Notes: generated by a model from the letters alone, not told the origin. A stretch of 64,000 bases of DNA from Pseudidiomarina insulisalsae (GCF_003987065.1 NZ_PIPY01000011.1:51249-115248); one strand, 5' to 3'. Shown: positions 47,872 to 57,617, counted from the first letter of the stretch. Numbers and translations: made by a program.

Positions 47872-48930
47872 ATGACATTCAAACTCGCGGCCTCGCCCCA
47901 CAGCCACCAGCGCCGAACCACCCAACAGGTGATGCGCTGGGTCTATATGGCGCTGATTCCGGGCATTCTGACGCTGATTTACTTCTTTGGCTGGGGTGTA
48001 GTCTGGCAACTGGGGCTGGCGATCCTGACCGCCTGGGCCGCTGAGGCTGGCTGTATGCTGTTACGCAACCGCCCGGTGCGCTTCGCCTGGCGCGATCATA
48101 CCGCACTGGTGACGGCGATCTTACTCGCCATTAGTATTCCCGGTCTGGCGCCCTGGTGGATCATTGTCATCGGTACCGCCTTTGCCATTATTGTGGTGAA
48201 GCACGTTTACGGCGGCGTCGGTCAGAACATCTTTAATCCGGCCATGGCCGGCTACGTGGTGCTGCTGATCAGCTTTCCGGTGCAAATGACCAGTTGGCCA
48301 CTACCGCAGCAAATCAGCCAGTTTGATCTCGGCTTTCTTGATGCCGCCTCAGTAATTTTCACCGGCTTTACCCCGGCGGGCTATAATCTTGAACAGTTAC
48401 GCATGGGCGCTGATGGCTTAACCATGGCCACACCACTGGACAGCCTGCGCACTGCGCTTAACCACCAGTTAACCATGAGCGAAGCGCTGCAACGCCCTAT
48501 TTTTGGTGATTACGCAGGCCTTGGCTGGCAATGGGTCAACCTGGCGTTCCTGCTTGGCGGGCTGGTACTGCTTAAGCAACGCATTATCAGCTGGCATATT
48601 CCGGGTGGCTTCTTGCTGGGTCTGCTGGTTCCGGCCGCAGTAGTGTGGATGTTTGCGCCAGAGCAAAGCGTTTCGCCGGTCATGCACATGCTTAGCGGTG
48701 CCACCATGTTGGGCGCATTTTTTATTGCCACCGACCCGGTGACCGCGGCGACCTCGAATCGTGGGCGTCTGTACTTTGGCCTGCTGATCGGCTTTTTGGT
48801 TTTTGTCATCCGCACCTGGGGCGGCTATCCTGATGGCGTCGCCTTTGCTGTGCTGCTGGCCAATATGGCCGTGCCCATCATTGACAAATACACGCAACCG
48901 GTCACCTATGGCCATGGAGAACACCCATGA
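47872..48930 (+). CDS. rnfD: Rnf electron transport complex subunit D
   Basis: 352 residues, about ten membrane helices. The motif HMLSGATMLGAFFIATDPVTAA near residue 270 holds the threonine to which FMN is covalently bound in this family. The GGVGQNIFNPAMAGYV segment is also typical. It lies 6 bases after rnfC and overlaps rnfG by 4 bases. Confidence 0.95.
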   Translation: MTFKLAASPHSHQRRTTQQVMRWVYMALIPGILTLIYFFGWGVVWQLGLAILTAWAAEAGCMLLRNRPVRFAWRDHTALVTAILLAISIPGLAPWWIIVIGTAFAIIVVKHVYGGVGQNIFNPAMAGYVVLLISFPVQMTSWPLPQQISQFDLGFLDAASVIFTGFTPAGYNLEQLRMGADGLTMATPLDSLRTALNHQLTMSEALQRPIFGDYAGLGWQWVNLAFLLGGLVLLKQRIISWHIPGGFLLGLLVPAAVVWMFAPEQSVSPVMHMLSGATMLGAFFIATDPVTAATSNRGRLYFGLLIGFLVFVIRTWGGYPDGVAFAVLLANMAVPIIDKYTQPVTYGHGEHP

Positions 48931-49559
48931 TTGCCAAAAGTATGCAACGCAACGGCCTCATTCTTGCGGCCTTTGCCGTCGTCGCGACATTGTTGGTGAT
49001 GTTGACTGCACGGCTAACCGCCGAGCCGATTGCCCGCGAGCAACAGCGTGAGCTATTGCAGGTGCTGAACCAGTTACTGCCGGCTGAGCTACATGACAAC
49101 GATCTTTATGCTTCGTGCCGGCTGATTGAGCACCCGGCGCTGGCGACGCAACCCACGCCCATGTACCTGGCGCGACAAAACGGTAGGCCGAGTGCGGCCG
49201 CCCTGGAAGTGGTGGCACCTAATGGTTACTCCGGCGCGATCCGATTACTGGTTGCGATTAAATGGGACGGCACTGTGGCCGGTGTACGTACCTTGCAACA
49301 TCAGGAAACGCCGGGCCTGGGCGATAAAATTGAGATCCGCAAAAGCGACTGGATCACCAGTTTTAATGGCATGACAGTGCAAGGCAATGACGACACGCGC
49401 TGGGCTGTCACCCGCGACGGTGGCGTGTTCGATCAGTTTACCGGCGCAACCATCACGCCACGTGCCGTGGTGCAGGCGGTCAAGCGCAGCGTACTGGCCT
49501 TTAAAGCCAATAAAGACGAATGGGCGCAACAGCCAACGAACTGTGGAGGAGCGGCCTGA
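48927..49559 (+). CDS. rnfG: Rnf electron transport complex subunit G
   Basis: 210 residues. One N-terminal membrane helix, then a periplasmic FMN-binding domain with the covalent-attachment motif [11 protein letters not shown] near residue 172. [10 protein letters not shown] is also conserved. Overlaps rnfD and rnfE start/stop codons, consistent with a tightly coupled operon. Confidence 0.95.
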   Translation: MIAKSMQRNGLILAAFAVVATLLVMLTARLTAEPIAREQQRELLQVLNQLLPAELHDNDLYASCRLIEHPALATQPTPMYLARQNGRPSAAALEVVAPNGYSGAIRLLVAIKWDGTVAGVRTLQHQETPGLGDKIEIRKSDWITSFNGMTVQGNDDTRWAVTRDGGVFDQFTGATITPRAVVQAVKRSVLAFKANKDEWAQQPTNCGGAA

Positions 49560-50245
49560 TGAGTTACAAAGACATTACCCTGAATGGGCTGTGGGAAAAC
49601 AACCCGGCACTGGTACAGTTACTTGGACTGTGCCCGTTACTCGCGGTGACCGCGACCGTTACCAACGCGTTGGGGCTGGGACTGGCCACCTTGCTGGTGC
49701 TGATTGGCTCCAATATTACCGTGTCGCTGGTGCGCGAGTGGGTACCAAAAGAAATCCGCATTCCGGTATTCGTAATGGTCATCGCGACCTTCGTGACAGT
49801 TATTCAGTTACTAATGAACGCCTACGTGTATGGACTGTATCAGTCACTGGGTATATTTATTCCGCTAATCGTCACCAACTGCGCCATTATTGGCCGCGCC
49901 GAAGCCTTTGCCTCGAAAAACCCATGGCGTCGCGCTGCCTACGATGGCTTGATGATGGGGCTGGGCTTTACCCTGGTGCTGATTGTGCTTGGCGGCATTC
50001 GTGAAGTGATTGGCAATGGTACCCTGTTTGACGGTGCCGACCTACTTCTCGGCGACTGGGCAGCAGCGCTGCGCATTGAGATTTTTGCTGTTGACTACCC
50101 ATTGTTACTGGCCATTTTGCCGCCCGGGGCCTTCATTGCCATGGGCTTTATTATTGCCATTAAAAATACCATTGACCATTACCGCGAACAGCGCGCCAGC
50201 AAGCCGGTAAAAGAAGTCACGAGGGTACGGGTCACCGCCCAATAA
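49559..50245 (+). CDS. rnfE: Rnf electron transport complex subunit E
   Basis: About 228 residues, six membrane helices. Homologous to RnfA, with [21 protein letters not shown] and [19 protein letters not shown] carrying the conserved cysteines. The ATG at 49559 overlaps the rnfG stop by one base (TGATG); the longer frame from 49520 runs within rnfG. Confidence 0.95.
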   Translation: MSYKDITLNGLWENNPALVQLLGLCPLLAVTATVTNALGLGLATLLVLIGSNITVSLVREWVPKEIRIPVFVMVIATFVTVIQLLMNAYVYGLYQSLGIFIPLIVTNCAIIGRAEAFASKNPWRRAAYDGLMMGLGFTLVLIVLGGIREVIGNGTLFDGADLLLGDWAAALRIEIFAVDYPLLLAILPPGAFIAMGFIIAIKNTIDHYREQRASKPVKEVTRVRVTAQ

Positions 50246-50272
50246 ACCAAGCAGACAGATAACGAAGCGAGC

Positions 50273-50911
50273 ATGAATAAAGAAAAACGTATTGAGATAC
50301 TGAAACGTTTTCGGGACAACAATCCTAACCCGACCACAGAGCTCGAGTTCAATTCAGACTTTGAGCTGTTAATCGCCGTGCTACTTTCAGCGCAGGCAAC
50401 CGATGTCGGGGTGAATAAAGCCACGCGCAAACTCTTCCCGGTAGCGGATAACCCGCAGGACATGTTGGATCTCGGTGTCGATGGGGTAAAAGATTACATT
50501 AAAACCATTGGCTTATTTAATTCCAAAGCCGAGAACATCATCAAAACCTGTAAGATTCTGGTCGACAAGTATGACGGCGAAGTGCCCGAAGATCGCGAAG
50601 CACTCGAAGCCCTGCCCGGTGTGGGACGTAAAACCGCCAACGTGGTACTGAACACGGCCTTTGGCTGGCCGACTATTGCGGTCGACACGCATATCTTCCG
50701 GGTTGCCAATCGCACTAAGTTCGCCCCCGGTAAAACCGTGCGGGCCGTCGAAGATCGCCTCGAAAAGGTTATTCCGAGCGAGTTTAAGGTCGACGCGCAT
50801 CACTGGTTTATTCTGCATGGCCGCTATACCTGCATTGCACGTAAGCCCCGCTGCGGCAGCTGCATCATTGAAGACTTGTGCGAATACAAACATAAAACTT
50901 CAGACGACTAA
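50273..50911 (+). CDS. nth: Endonuclease III
   Basis: 212 residues. DNA glycosylase/AP lyase that removes oxidised pyrimidines. The helix-hairpin-helix LPGVGRKTANVVL contains the catalytic lysine near residue 120, the catalytic aspartate is in VDTHIFRVANR, and the C-terminal 4Fe-4S ligands are CIARKPRCGSCIIEDLC (Cys-X6-Cys-X2-Cys-X5-Cys). It follows rnfE by 27 bases, the same link as in E. coli. Confidence 0.97.
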   Translation: MNKEKRIEILKRFRDNNPNPTTELEFNSDFELLIAVLLSAQATDVGVNKATRKLFPVADNPQDMLDLGVDGVKDYIKTIGLFNSKAENIIKTCKILVDKYDGEVPEDREALEALPGVGRKTANVVLNTAFGWPTIAVDTHIFRVANRTKFAPGKTVRAVEDRLEKVIPSEFKVDAHHWFILHGRYTCIARKPRCGSCIIEDLCEYKHKTSDD

Positions 50912-50935
50912 CGCCACAAAGCAAGGAGTACGACA

Positions 50936-51334
50936 GTGAGAATGTTACATACCATGTTGCGCGTGGGTGACTTAGAGCGCTCCATCAAATTTTATACCGA
51001 CCTGATGGGCATGCAGCTGCTGCGTCAGTCGGACAACGAAGAATACCAATACACCCTCGCTTTTGTTGGCTATGGTGATGAGAAAGATCACACCGTACTT
51101 GAGCTGACCTACAACTGGGACAAAAGCGAATACGAGATGGGCGAAGCCTATGGCCACATCGCCATTGGCGTAGACGATATTTACGGCTTCTGCGAGCAGC
51201 TTGAAGCCAAAGGTGCGGATGTCTATCGCAAACCGGGTCCAGTAAAAGGTGGCAAAACCCTGATTGCTTTTGTGCGTGACCCAGACGGTTACCCGATTGA
51301 ACTGATTGAACGCCAGGCCAGCGACGACTTATGA
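50936..51334 (+). CDS. gloA: Lactoylglutathione lyase (glyoxalase I)
   Basis: 132 residues. Converts the methylglyoxal-glutathione adduct to S-lactoylglutathione. Metal ligands are the histidine in MLHTMLRV, a glutamate in VLELTYNW, the histidine in GHIAIGVDD and the glutamate in YPIELIE. The GTG start at 50936 is preceded by AAGGAG at 7 bases and gives the family start [12 protein letters not shown]. It ends in an ATGA overlap with rnt. Confidence 0.96.
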   Translation: MRMLHTMLRVGDLERSIKFYTDLMGMQLLRQSDNEEYQYTLAFVGYGDEKDHTVLELTYNWDKSEYEMGEAYGHIAIGVDDIYGFCEQLEAKGADVYRKPGPVKGGKTLIAFVRDPDGYPIELIERQASDDL

Positions 51335-51981
51335 TCAATGACGACGCAAGTTTAATGAAGCAGCGATTTCGTGGCTACCTGCCGGTGGTCATTGACGTAG
51401 AGACCGCCGGTTTTAACTCAAAGACCGACGCACTGCTGGAAATTGCCGCGGTCACCCTCGCCTTTGACGATGATGGCTGGCTGCATCCTGATCAAACCAT
51501 TCATTACCATGTGGACCCATTTGAAGGTGCCAACATTGAGCAGGCTGCGCTCGACTTTAACGGCATTGATCCGAACTCGCCCCTGCGCGGCGCGGTGCCT
51601 GAAGAAGAAGCTTTAAAAGAATTATTCAAGCCCATCCGCAAGGCACAAAAGGCCGCCGGGTGTCAGCGCTCGGTGCTGGTCGGTCACAATGCCACCTTTG
51701 ATTTAGGCTTTGTCATGGCTGCTGCTGAACGCTGCAACATAAAACGCAACCCGTTTCATCCTTTTGTCACCTTTGACACCGCCGCACTGGCCGCCCTGAC
51801 ACTGGGCCAAACGGTGCTGATTAAAGCCTGTCAGGCCGCCGGAATTGCTTTTGACAGCAAAGAAGCGCACTCGGCGCTGTATGACACCGAGCGCACCGCC
51901 GAGCTTTTTTGCTGGATGATCAACCGCTACAAAAACTTAGGTGGCTGGCCGCTGGCAGCACAACCTTTTCGCGATGAATAA
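51331..51981 (+). CDS. rnt: Ribonuclease T
   Basis: 216 residues, DEDD-type 3'-5' exoribonuclease that trims tRNA and other stable RNA ends. Catalytic residues lie in [11 protein letters not shown] (Asp, Glu), HNATFDLGF (Asp) and [14 protein letters not shown] (His, Asp). Translationally coupled to gloA, as in E. coli where the two genes are also adjacent. Confidence 0.96.
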   Translation: MINDDASLMKQRFRGYLPVVIDVETAGFNSKTDALLEIAAVTLAFDDDGWLHPDQTIHYHVDPFEGANIEQAALDFNGIDPNSPLRGAVPEEEALKELFKPIRKAQKAAGCQRSVLVGHNATFDLGFVMAAAERCNIKRNPFHPFVTFDTAALAALTLGQTVLIKACQAAGIAFDSKEAHSALYDTERTAELFCWMINRYKNLGGWPLAAQPFRDE

Positions 51982-51995
51982 CTGAGGACTTTAAC

Positions 51996-52694
51996 TTGAA
52001 CAAGCCTGTTGTCATGGCCGCGCTGGTGGCGGCCACTGTTGGTACCCTTCCCGCTGCAAACGCCGAAATGTTATGGCAGGACGTCAGCCTTACCTATCTG
52101 AATGGACAGAACTATAAGCTCGGTGACAGTGACCGCCAGGTGGTGACCTTCGAGCACGCTGCCGCCCATAATTGGGGCGACTCATTTTTGTTTGTTGATC
52201 GGCTCGACTCAAGCGACGGTTTTACCGAAACCTATGCCGAAATTTCACCACGTTTTAGTGTGATGAAATTCGCCGACGATAACTTTTTTAGCGGTCTTTA
52301 CGTGGCCACCACCTGGGAAATTGGCGACGGTTTTGACAACTATCTGGTCGGTCTGGGCACCGATTTAAAACTTCCTGGCTTTGATTACTTTCAACTGAAC
52401 GGCTATCGCCGCAGCAATGAGTTTTTTGAAAGCAATTATCAGCTGACCGCGGTCTGGGGCTTACAACTGAGCGGAGAATTCTACTACGACGGTTTCATGG
52501 ACTGGTCGTCAGCCAGCACCGGTCACGCGGCCGAGATGAACTTTACTTCTCAGCTGAAATATAACGTCGGCCCGGCGCTCGGTATCGACAACCGCTTCTA
52601 CCTGGGCGTTGAATACGCGCACTGGAATAATAAATTTGGCATTGACGGAGTGGACGAACGTAATTTAAATTTGTTGCTTAAATTACATTTCTGA
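51996..52694 (+). CDS. OmpK/Tsx-like nucleoside-specific outer membrane channel
   Basis: 232 residues with a signal peptide (cut near AANAEM). The mature part has alternating beta strands ending in an aromatic residue (LLLKLHF), as outer-membrane barrels do. LWQDVSLTYLNGQNYKLGD and TFEHAAAHNWGDSFLFVDRLDS are typical of the OmpK/Tsx-like family. The start is a TTG at 51996 with a GAGG site 8 bases upstream; the next ATG, six codons later, would shorten the signal peptide. Confidence 0.85.
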   Translation: MNKPVVMAALVAATVGTLPAANAEMLWQDVSLTYLNGQNYKLGDSDRQVVTFEHAAAHNWGDSFLFVDRLDSSDGFTETYAEISPRFSVMKFADDNFFSGLYVATTWEIGDGFDNYLVGLGTDLKLPGFDYFQLNGYRRSNEFFESNYQLTAVWGLQLSGEFYYDGFMDWSSASTGHAAEMNFTSQLKYNVGPALGIDNRFYLGVEYAHWNNKFGIDGVDERNLNLLLKLHF

Positions 52695-52723
52695 TCGCCA
52701 AAAATAACAATAAGGATCGTCCC

Positions 52724-53350
52724 ATGACTGTAATGGCACCGACGTATACTGGCTGGCAAATTCGTATTCCCCACTTTCTTGCGCTGGTCATTATTGCCAC
52801 TATGGTATGGTCCTACATTAATCCGGCCGATAGGACGGTATGGTGGGCGGAAATGGTGCCGATTATGGCCATTTTCGCCGGCCTTGCCGCCACGTATTCT
52901 AAGTTCCGCTTCAGTAACACCAGCTATGTGCTGATGAGCGTTTTACTGATCCTGCATACCATTGGCGCTCATTACACTTTCGCCAACGTGCCGTTCGCCT
53001 GGGTCACCGACACCTTCGGGTTTGAGCGCAACCATTACGATCGTATCGCGCACTTCACTGTCGGCTTTTACGCCTACCCCGCTGCCGAGCTACTGGTTCG
53101 CAAGCAATGGGCCCGTCCTGCGTGTGCCATGTTCTTCGGCTTGTTCTTTATCATGGCTGTAGCCGCCGCCTACGAGCTGATTGAGTGGCAATTTGCCGTG
53201 ATTGAAGGCGGTAACGCCGGTATTGAGTTCCTTGGCTCGCAAGGCGACATCTGGGACGCACAAAAAGACATTCTGGCGGACACCCTCGGCGCTCTCTTCG
53301 CACTCGCGCTATTCGCCAACTCGCGCTGGGCACGACAGCGCGTCGAATAA
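52724..53350 (+). CDS. DUF2238 (YjdF-like) inner membrane protein
   Basis: 208 residues with about five or six membrane helices. The family signature lies in RIAHFTVGFYAYPAAELLVRK and AYELIEWQFAV, followed by QGDIWDAQKDILADTLGALFAL, with conserved acidic residues in or next to helices. Function unknown. It sits 29 bases after the porin gene with an AAGGA site, and may be co-transcribed with it and the next gene. Confidence 0.85.
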   Translation: MTVMAPTYTGWQIRIPHFLALVIIATMVWSYINPADRTVWWAEMVPIMAIFAGLAATYSKFRFSNTSYVLMSVLLILHTIGAHYTFANVPFAWVTDTFGFERNHYDRIAHFTVGFYAYPAAELLVRKQWARPACAMFFGLFFIMAVAAAYELIEWQFAVIEGGNAGIEFLGSQGDIWDAQKDILADTLGALFALALFANSRWARQRVE

Positions 53351-53370
53351 AACCAACAAGGAGCTTCGCC

Positions 53371-53697
53371 ATGGCCGTTTACGCCCTGAACCTTTTCGAC
53401 GTCTCGAATAAAGACGAATATCTCGCCTACGCCCGCCGCTCCGTGAAAGAAGTGCAGGCGCATGGCGGCAAAGTTGTCTCTTTAGGTAAATTTCGTGAAG
53501 CCGCGCAAGGTGACCTTACCCCGCGCTCGGTTCTTATACTGGTTGAATGGGAATCTAAAGCAGCGTTCGACAGCTACTGTAACGACCCTGACCTCGCCGA
53601 CCTGCACCCACATCGCGAGAACGGCACTTCGAATTACATCTGGCATCTGTTTGATAAGCTGGATGACTTGCGGCCGATATTGAAAGGTAGTGATTGA
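53371..53697 (+). CDS. DUF1330 family protein
   Basis: 108 residues, a small dimeric alpha/beta-barrel-type fold by family. The start MAVYALNLFDVSNKDEYLAYARR and the segment VLILVEWESKAAFDSYCNDPD fit DUF1330. Enzymatic role not established. AAGGAG precedes the ATG. It is the last ordinary chromosomal gene before a stretch without normal genes. Confidence 0.8.
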   Translation: MAVYALNLFDVSNKDEYLAYARRSVKEVQAHGGKVVSLGKFREAAQGDLTPRSVLILVEWESKAAFDSYCNDPDLADLHPHRENGTSNYIWHLFDKLDDLRPILKGSD

Positions 53698-54065
53698 TGG
53701 AAATAGCAAAAGCCTGATAAAAGCTCGGTAACCGCTGTGTATTCGCTGTTGGCTGTCTCTATCAAACCGCTTGATTTTGTGACAAATCTCGTTGCTTCCG
53801 CTTTCTGAAAAATAGCTCACTTAGCTCTTTTAAAGTTTTCATAAAACAACCCATGTATTGTTTTTGATTCACTTTACTACTTATACGTTGTTTTACCGTT
53901 GATCCAGCGGAAAAGTTTGTCTGGCACTAGCCCCTTGGCAGATGGTTATGGGCGGATCACAACCCGACACTCGGCAATGGGTTCATTAGGGGACAGGTAA
54001 ATTAGGCTTTACCTACAGAAATGTTGGTGCGACACTCAAAGCACATCGTTTAGGATAAGCTAGTG
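53698..54065. other. Stretch without a gene
   Basis: No coding frame or RNA gene was recognised. Composition is more AT-rich than upstream. It lies between the DUF1330 gene and the interrupted zeta-toxin frame, where an antitoxin would be expected if that locus were an epsilon-zeta type pair; none is seen. Confidence 0.5.
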
Positions 54066-54911
54066 ATGAAACTCTCACCAGATGAAGAACTGATAGCTTA
54101 GCGGGCGATTAAGTTCGCGAAAGCAAACAGAACGCAGATTGCGCGAAATCTAACGGACAAACTACAATTTCCATCTGAGAAAAAACCTGTTTCGGTCTTT
54201 ATGGCGGGTTCACCTGGAGCCGGAAAAACCGAAGCGTCAAAGCTGTTTTTAGAAGAGATCGGTGCGAACACTGTCATCAGATTGGATCCTGACGATCTCA
54301 GGCACTATTTCGAGGAATATCGCGGTACTAACTCATACTTGTTTCAGTCAGCGGTTTCTTTCATTGTCGAGCGAACTTCGGATTTTGCATTTAAAAATGG
54401 TCAATCGTTTTTGTTAGATGGGACGTTGTCTAACCATGGAGTTGCGCACCGAAATATCGAACGCTCATTACGAAGAAACAGGCACGTCTTGATACTGTTT
54501 GTTTATCAGAAGCCTGAATTTGCTTGGGAGTTTGTTCAAGCACGTGAAAAAGAAGAAGGCCGTAGAATTGAACCAGCCGTATTCGTTGAGTAGTTCTTAG
54601 GTGCGCAAACAGTAGTAAATGGACTAAAGGGCGAATTTGGCAGTCGAATACAGGTAGATTTGTTGGTCAAAAATAATAAGGGCCATACGCGCTTCTATCA
54701 TGATAATGTTGACGAGATTGAGCGCTACCTAGCAGAACGGTACACTCGCAAACAGCTTCTCGAGCTGATAAAATAGCGCGCCCTCGAAGTTGCAGTAGAA
54801 CTATATAGAGGGATAGAGCGTGGAAATATTAAGGTAATCGATAATGATCGGGATATTCAAAAAGAAAGCTACAGAGAGTTCGAACCTATCGAACTTCGTA
54901 CGCAACGCTAA
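54066..54911 (+). pseudogene. Zeta-toxin-family kinase frame interrupted by three TAG codons
   Basis: One frame runs 281 codons from ATG 54066 to TAA 54909-54911 with no frameshift. It is broken only by TAG at 54099-54101, 54591-54593 and 54774-54776. The middle part has a Walker A motif (GSPGAGKTE), RLDPDDLRHYF, and FLLDGTLSN, as in zeta toxin/UDP-GlcNAc kinases. Protein-like sequence continues across all three stops: MKLSPDEELIA-stop-RAIKFAKANR, VFVE-stop-FLGAQTVVNG, and LELIK-stop-RALEVAVELY. Glutamine (CAG) would fit at the first two. Simple decay by C-to-T changes is the default reading; readthrough is possible. A 130-residue product from 54201 would hold only the kinase core. Confidence 0.75.
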
Positions 54912-55011
54912 ATCGCGTGACAAGAAGCGTGTTTACGCACGCGTAATCGATCGTGCTATTGCAGAGCAAAATGCCGTTGTGGATCGTCAGAAAAAAGTAG
55001 CGAACAGTTAG
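54844..55011 (+). CDS. Small basic protein overlapping the zeta-toxin frame
   Basis: 55 residues starting MIGIFKKKATESS, with SNFVRNAKSRDKKRVYARVIDRAIAEQN forming a basic helix-rich body. It begins inside the last 68 bases of the zeta-toxin frame, in another frame, and ends 30 bases before a terminator. Composition and the close 3' terminator suggest a real gene rather than a chance frame. I do not recognise the family. Its place next to a toxin suggests a partner or antitoxin-like role, which is inference. Confidence 0.5.
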   Translation: MIGIFKKKATESSNLSNFVRNAKSRDKKRVYARVIDRAIAEQNAVVDRQKKVANS

Positions 55012-55040
55012 TCGTCTCCTTCTGAGCCAAATTTACTGAA

Positions 55041-55077
55041 AAAGCCCCCTAGCTTTTTAAAGTTAGGGGCTTTTTTG
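55041..55077 (+). terminator. Terminator after the zeta-toxin locus
   Basis: AAGCCCCCTA and TTAGGGGCTT arms with an A/T-rich loop lead into six Ts. Downstream genes are on the other strand. Confidence 0.85.
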
Positions 55078-55163
55078 TTGCTTACTCGTCGAAATAGTAA
55101 CTCCCTTAGTACACAAATCGGACTGTTATCTATCTGCCAGACAACCTTAACCGCCAATCAGGC

Positions 55164-56132
55164 TCATTCGACCACATCACCAAGACTCCGCCGCGGTGTA
55201 GCGTCAATGTCCTCTTTCGGGTAGCCAAGGCGGAGCAGAATCTGCGGACAGCCGTCATGGCTTAGCAGTCGTTGCAGTTTAGGTCGTAGCCAGGCGACCT
55301 GAATGGGTTGGTTAAGATAGGAAGCTTGCAGGCCTTCAGCATGGGCAGATAGCAATAATTTTTGTAATGCCTGGCCCGCTGCCAGCCAGTCATTCACGTT
55401 ATCTTCCGGCGTGCCAAGCACCACCAGCGCGGGCGAATCCTCGGCTACTTGCTTGTCCATACCACCGATAAGTTTGCCCATATTGAAGTTACGGACCATA
55501 AAGCGCGCTAGCGGAGCAATGAGTGCTGGCACAGTCAGTCCATCGCCCTGGCGCCGCGAATGCATCCAGGCCGCAAGCTCCTTTCGCCACTTAGGGTTGG
55601 ACCACTGAGCTGCGTCCCCTTTTGCGACAAGCTCAGCGACTTTCTGCCGGTAATCTTTCGTTTCGATAACCTCAAGCCAGGCGTTTTCTGTTGCTACCGC
55701 AGATGACAACGATTTTAGCGTCGCTACCGAAACCTTTTTCGATGCAAACGATTTGCGGTAAGTTCTGCGGCCGTTAATCGAGTCGAATAACTCGCCCTCT
55801 TCTGCCGATTCCGACGCGTGTTTGTTAAACGAGATCGTGGCAAGCAGGTCCCGATCGTCGGGGTTCGGGCAGGCATCAATTTCGACTGCTATCCCTGCAT
55901 GCGCCGCGGCGACACGCAAATTCATTAAAGCGCAGCCACAACTGATGGTGAGCTCGCGGTCATCGGGATCATTCGCCGGAAGCGATCGCGTTCTATCGGC
56001 AAACAACATGATGGCGCCATCAGCCATCCCAAAGCGCCAGGGCTGGGTGTTATGGCTGGAAGGAGCAAGAATGGCGCACTTCAGCAGCGACCGCAGTTGC
56101 TCCTCAGAGATGGCAGTGTTGGTTGAGTTCAT
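55164..56132 (-). CDS. Nitroreductase-fold protein, Acg family
   Basis: 322 residues made of two nitroreductase-like halves. The N-terminal AILAPSSHNTQPWRF motif, DPDDRELTISCGCALMNLRVAAAHAG and RTRSLPANDP are typical of the Acg/Rv3131-like group, which may bind FMN but often lacks reductase activity. The C-terminal half contains SPALVVLGTPEDN and a final ILLRLGYP motif. No partner gene is adjacent. Function not established. Confidence 0.82.
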   Translation of the reverse strand: MNSTNTAISEEQLRSLLKCAILAPSSHNTQPWRFGMADGAIMLFADRTRSLPANDPDDRELTISCGCALMNLRVAAAHAGIAVEIDACPNPDDRDLLATISFNKHASESAEEGELFDSINGRRTYRKSFASKKVSVATLKSLSSAVATENAWLEVIETKDYRQKVAELVAKGDAAQWSNPKWRKELAAWMHSRRQGDGLTVPALIAPLARFMVRNFNMGKLIGGMDKQVAEDSPALVVLGTPEDNVNDWLAAGQALQKLLLSAHAEGLQASYLNQPIQVAWLRPKLQRLLSHDGCPQILLRLGYPKEDIDATPRRSLGDVVE

Positions 56133-56203
56133 AGTGACGCGCTCTCATAACGAAGGGCTTGCACTAGTTATAGATTGCGGCGCAGAACACTGCAATGTCT
56201 CAA

Positions 56204-57493
56204 TCACAGATGGCGTAGTGCCTCAATTTGCTGTTTCGCGTGTGCCGTTTCAGAAGCCGGGAACTGCTGAACAATGTACTCATAGAGCTTCAATGCTTCT
56301 GCGACACGCCCACGCTGCGCATCAGCCAAATAATCCGCGGTCTTGCTGAGCTCATCAACTTCCTCAGAGAAATCGTAGATCTCACGCTCATTCTGAGAAA
56401 TATCAGCATACCACTGCATGGCGTGGTCATAGCCATCGTAAACGATTCGCGTACGCAGATTCATGTAGATTGAGGCAAGCGGAACGGTGTACTCATTGCC
56501 GCGTAAAATAGCATCGATAGTGTTGGTCAAGTCGCCGACATTAAAGTTCTTATTATTGGTCAGCAAGAGCACCGTAAATTGCTCGCCGGGATTGTGATAC
56601 AACGAAGACTCAAAATTATAATTCGAGCCATGATGGTAGTGATACACCAAGGTGTCACCATCAAAAAGGCTGTGCCCCAGTGGCGATTGATTACCGTCAT
56701 AGCCAGCGAATAGCTCATAAAGCGAGTCTTTACTGATCAGCTTGTAGGTGTGCAGGCCCTCAACCCAGTGATATAAATCTTGCGCTGTCAGTTGCACCCA
56801 GCCCGACATATAAGGGGCGTAGTCGTCTTCAATGAAACGATTATTAAATGCTTTGGCGAACTTCTCAGCGTCAGCGGCCAGATCGATCGCAGCGGAATCC
56901 ATGCCAAGCGGCCTCAGCATATGCTGTTCAACGAATGCATTAAACGACATGCCGGAGACTTTTTCGACAATGCGTTTACGCAAAAATACATTGTGATTGT
57001 TATAGCCATACGCCGTGCCTGGCTCGAATTCGAGTTGTTCCAGCGCGCGCAGAAACTGCCATACGTCGTCATCCAGCGGTTCGCTCGGATAGCTTGGCGC
57101 CGGCAAGCCGCTGGTGTATTGCATCAGATTGCGGATGCTGACGCGCCCGGACCATAGCGGCAGCTCAGGAAAGTAGTCAGAAACTTTGTCATCGAGTGAT
57201 AGCTTGCCCTGCTCTTTTAACATCATCAGGGCAACGCCATCGAACTCTTTTGCTATGGAGCCAATGTTGAAACGTAAGTCCATTTCCAACATTTGCTTTT
57301 GACCGCCGTCGGCAAAACCAACGGCGTTCTGGTAAACGATTTCGCCTTTTTCGGCGACCAGTACATTGCCGTTAAAAATACCGCGCGCATGGGCTGCGTT
57401 CATGAGCGCGTCTATTTTCTCTGCTTTGCTTTGCGCTAGCGCAGTACCGCTTGCAAGCAGCAAGGTAAGCAGTGCAAGGATTACGTTTTTCAT
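56204..57493 (-). CDS. Serine hydrolase with beta-lactamase (class C) fold
   Basis: 429 residues with a signal peptide (cut near TALAQS). The catalytic Ser-X-X-Lys is SIAK in FNIGSIAKEFDG, and the Tyr-X-Asn motif is YGYNNHN near residue 165. The third motif region reads HYHHGSNY rather than a clear KTG. About 100 C-terminal residues form a separate helical, TPR-like tail. Such proteins are usually D-Ala peptidases or esterases rather than true beta-lactamases. Periplasmic. The family is secure, the substrate is not. Confidence 0.85.
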   Translation of the reverse strand: MKNVILALLTLLLASGTALAQSKAEKIDALMNAAHARGIFNGNVLVAEKGEIVYQNAVGFADGGQKQMLEMDLRFNIGSIAKEFDGVALMMLKEQGKLSLDDKVSDYFPELPLWSGRVSIRNLMQYTSGLPAPSYPSEPLDDDVWQFLRALEQLEFEPGTAYGYNNHNVFLRKRIVEKVSGMSFNAFVEQHMLRPLGMDSAAIDLAADAEKFAKAFNNRFIEDDYAPYMSGWVQLTAQDLYHWVEGLHTYKLISKDSLYELFAGYDGNQSPLGHSLFDGDTLVYHYHHGSNYNFESSLYHNPGEQFTVLLLTNNKNFNVGDLTNTIDAILRGNEYTVPLASIYMNLRTRIVYDGYDHAMQWYADISQNEREIYDFSEEVDELSKTADYLADAQRGRVAEALKLYEYIVQQFPASETAHAKQQIEALRHL

Positions 57494-57564
57494 TATTTTT
57501 GTTGCTCGATCTGATAAAAAATTGTGAAAATTCTATCAGAAAAGTCAAAAGCAACTGGTAAGGC

Positions 57565-57608
57565 CTGACACAGCTTCGCTAAACTCTTAATTCATACGGC
57601 TGTGTCAG
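57565..57608. repeat. Perfect 10-base inverted repeat between bla-fold and helicase genes
   Basis: CTGACACAGC (57565-57574) and GCTGTGTCAG (57599-57608) enclose a 24-base loop. T-rich sequence follows on the plus strand. It lies just after the rhlE-type helicase gene (-) and may act as its 3'-end structure. Confidence 0.55.
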
Positions 57609-57617
57609 TCTTTCTTT

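Noticed and set aside
53698..55080. Prophage remnant
   Set aside because: Apart from the zeta-toxin frame and one small ORF there are no phage structural, integrase or attachment-site features.
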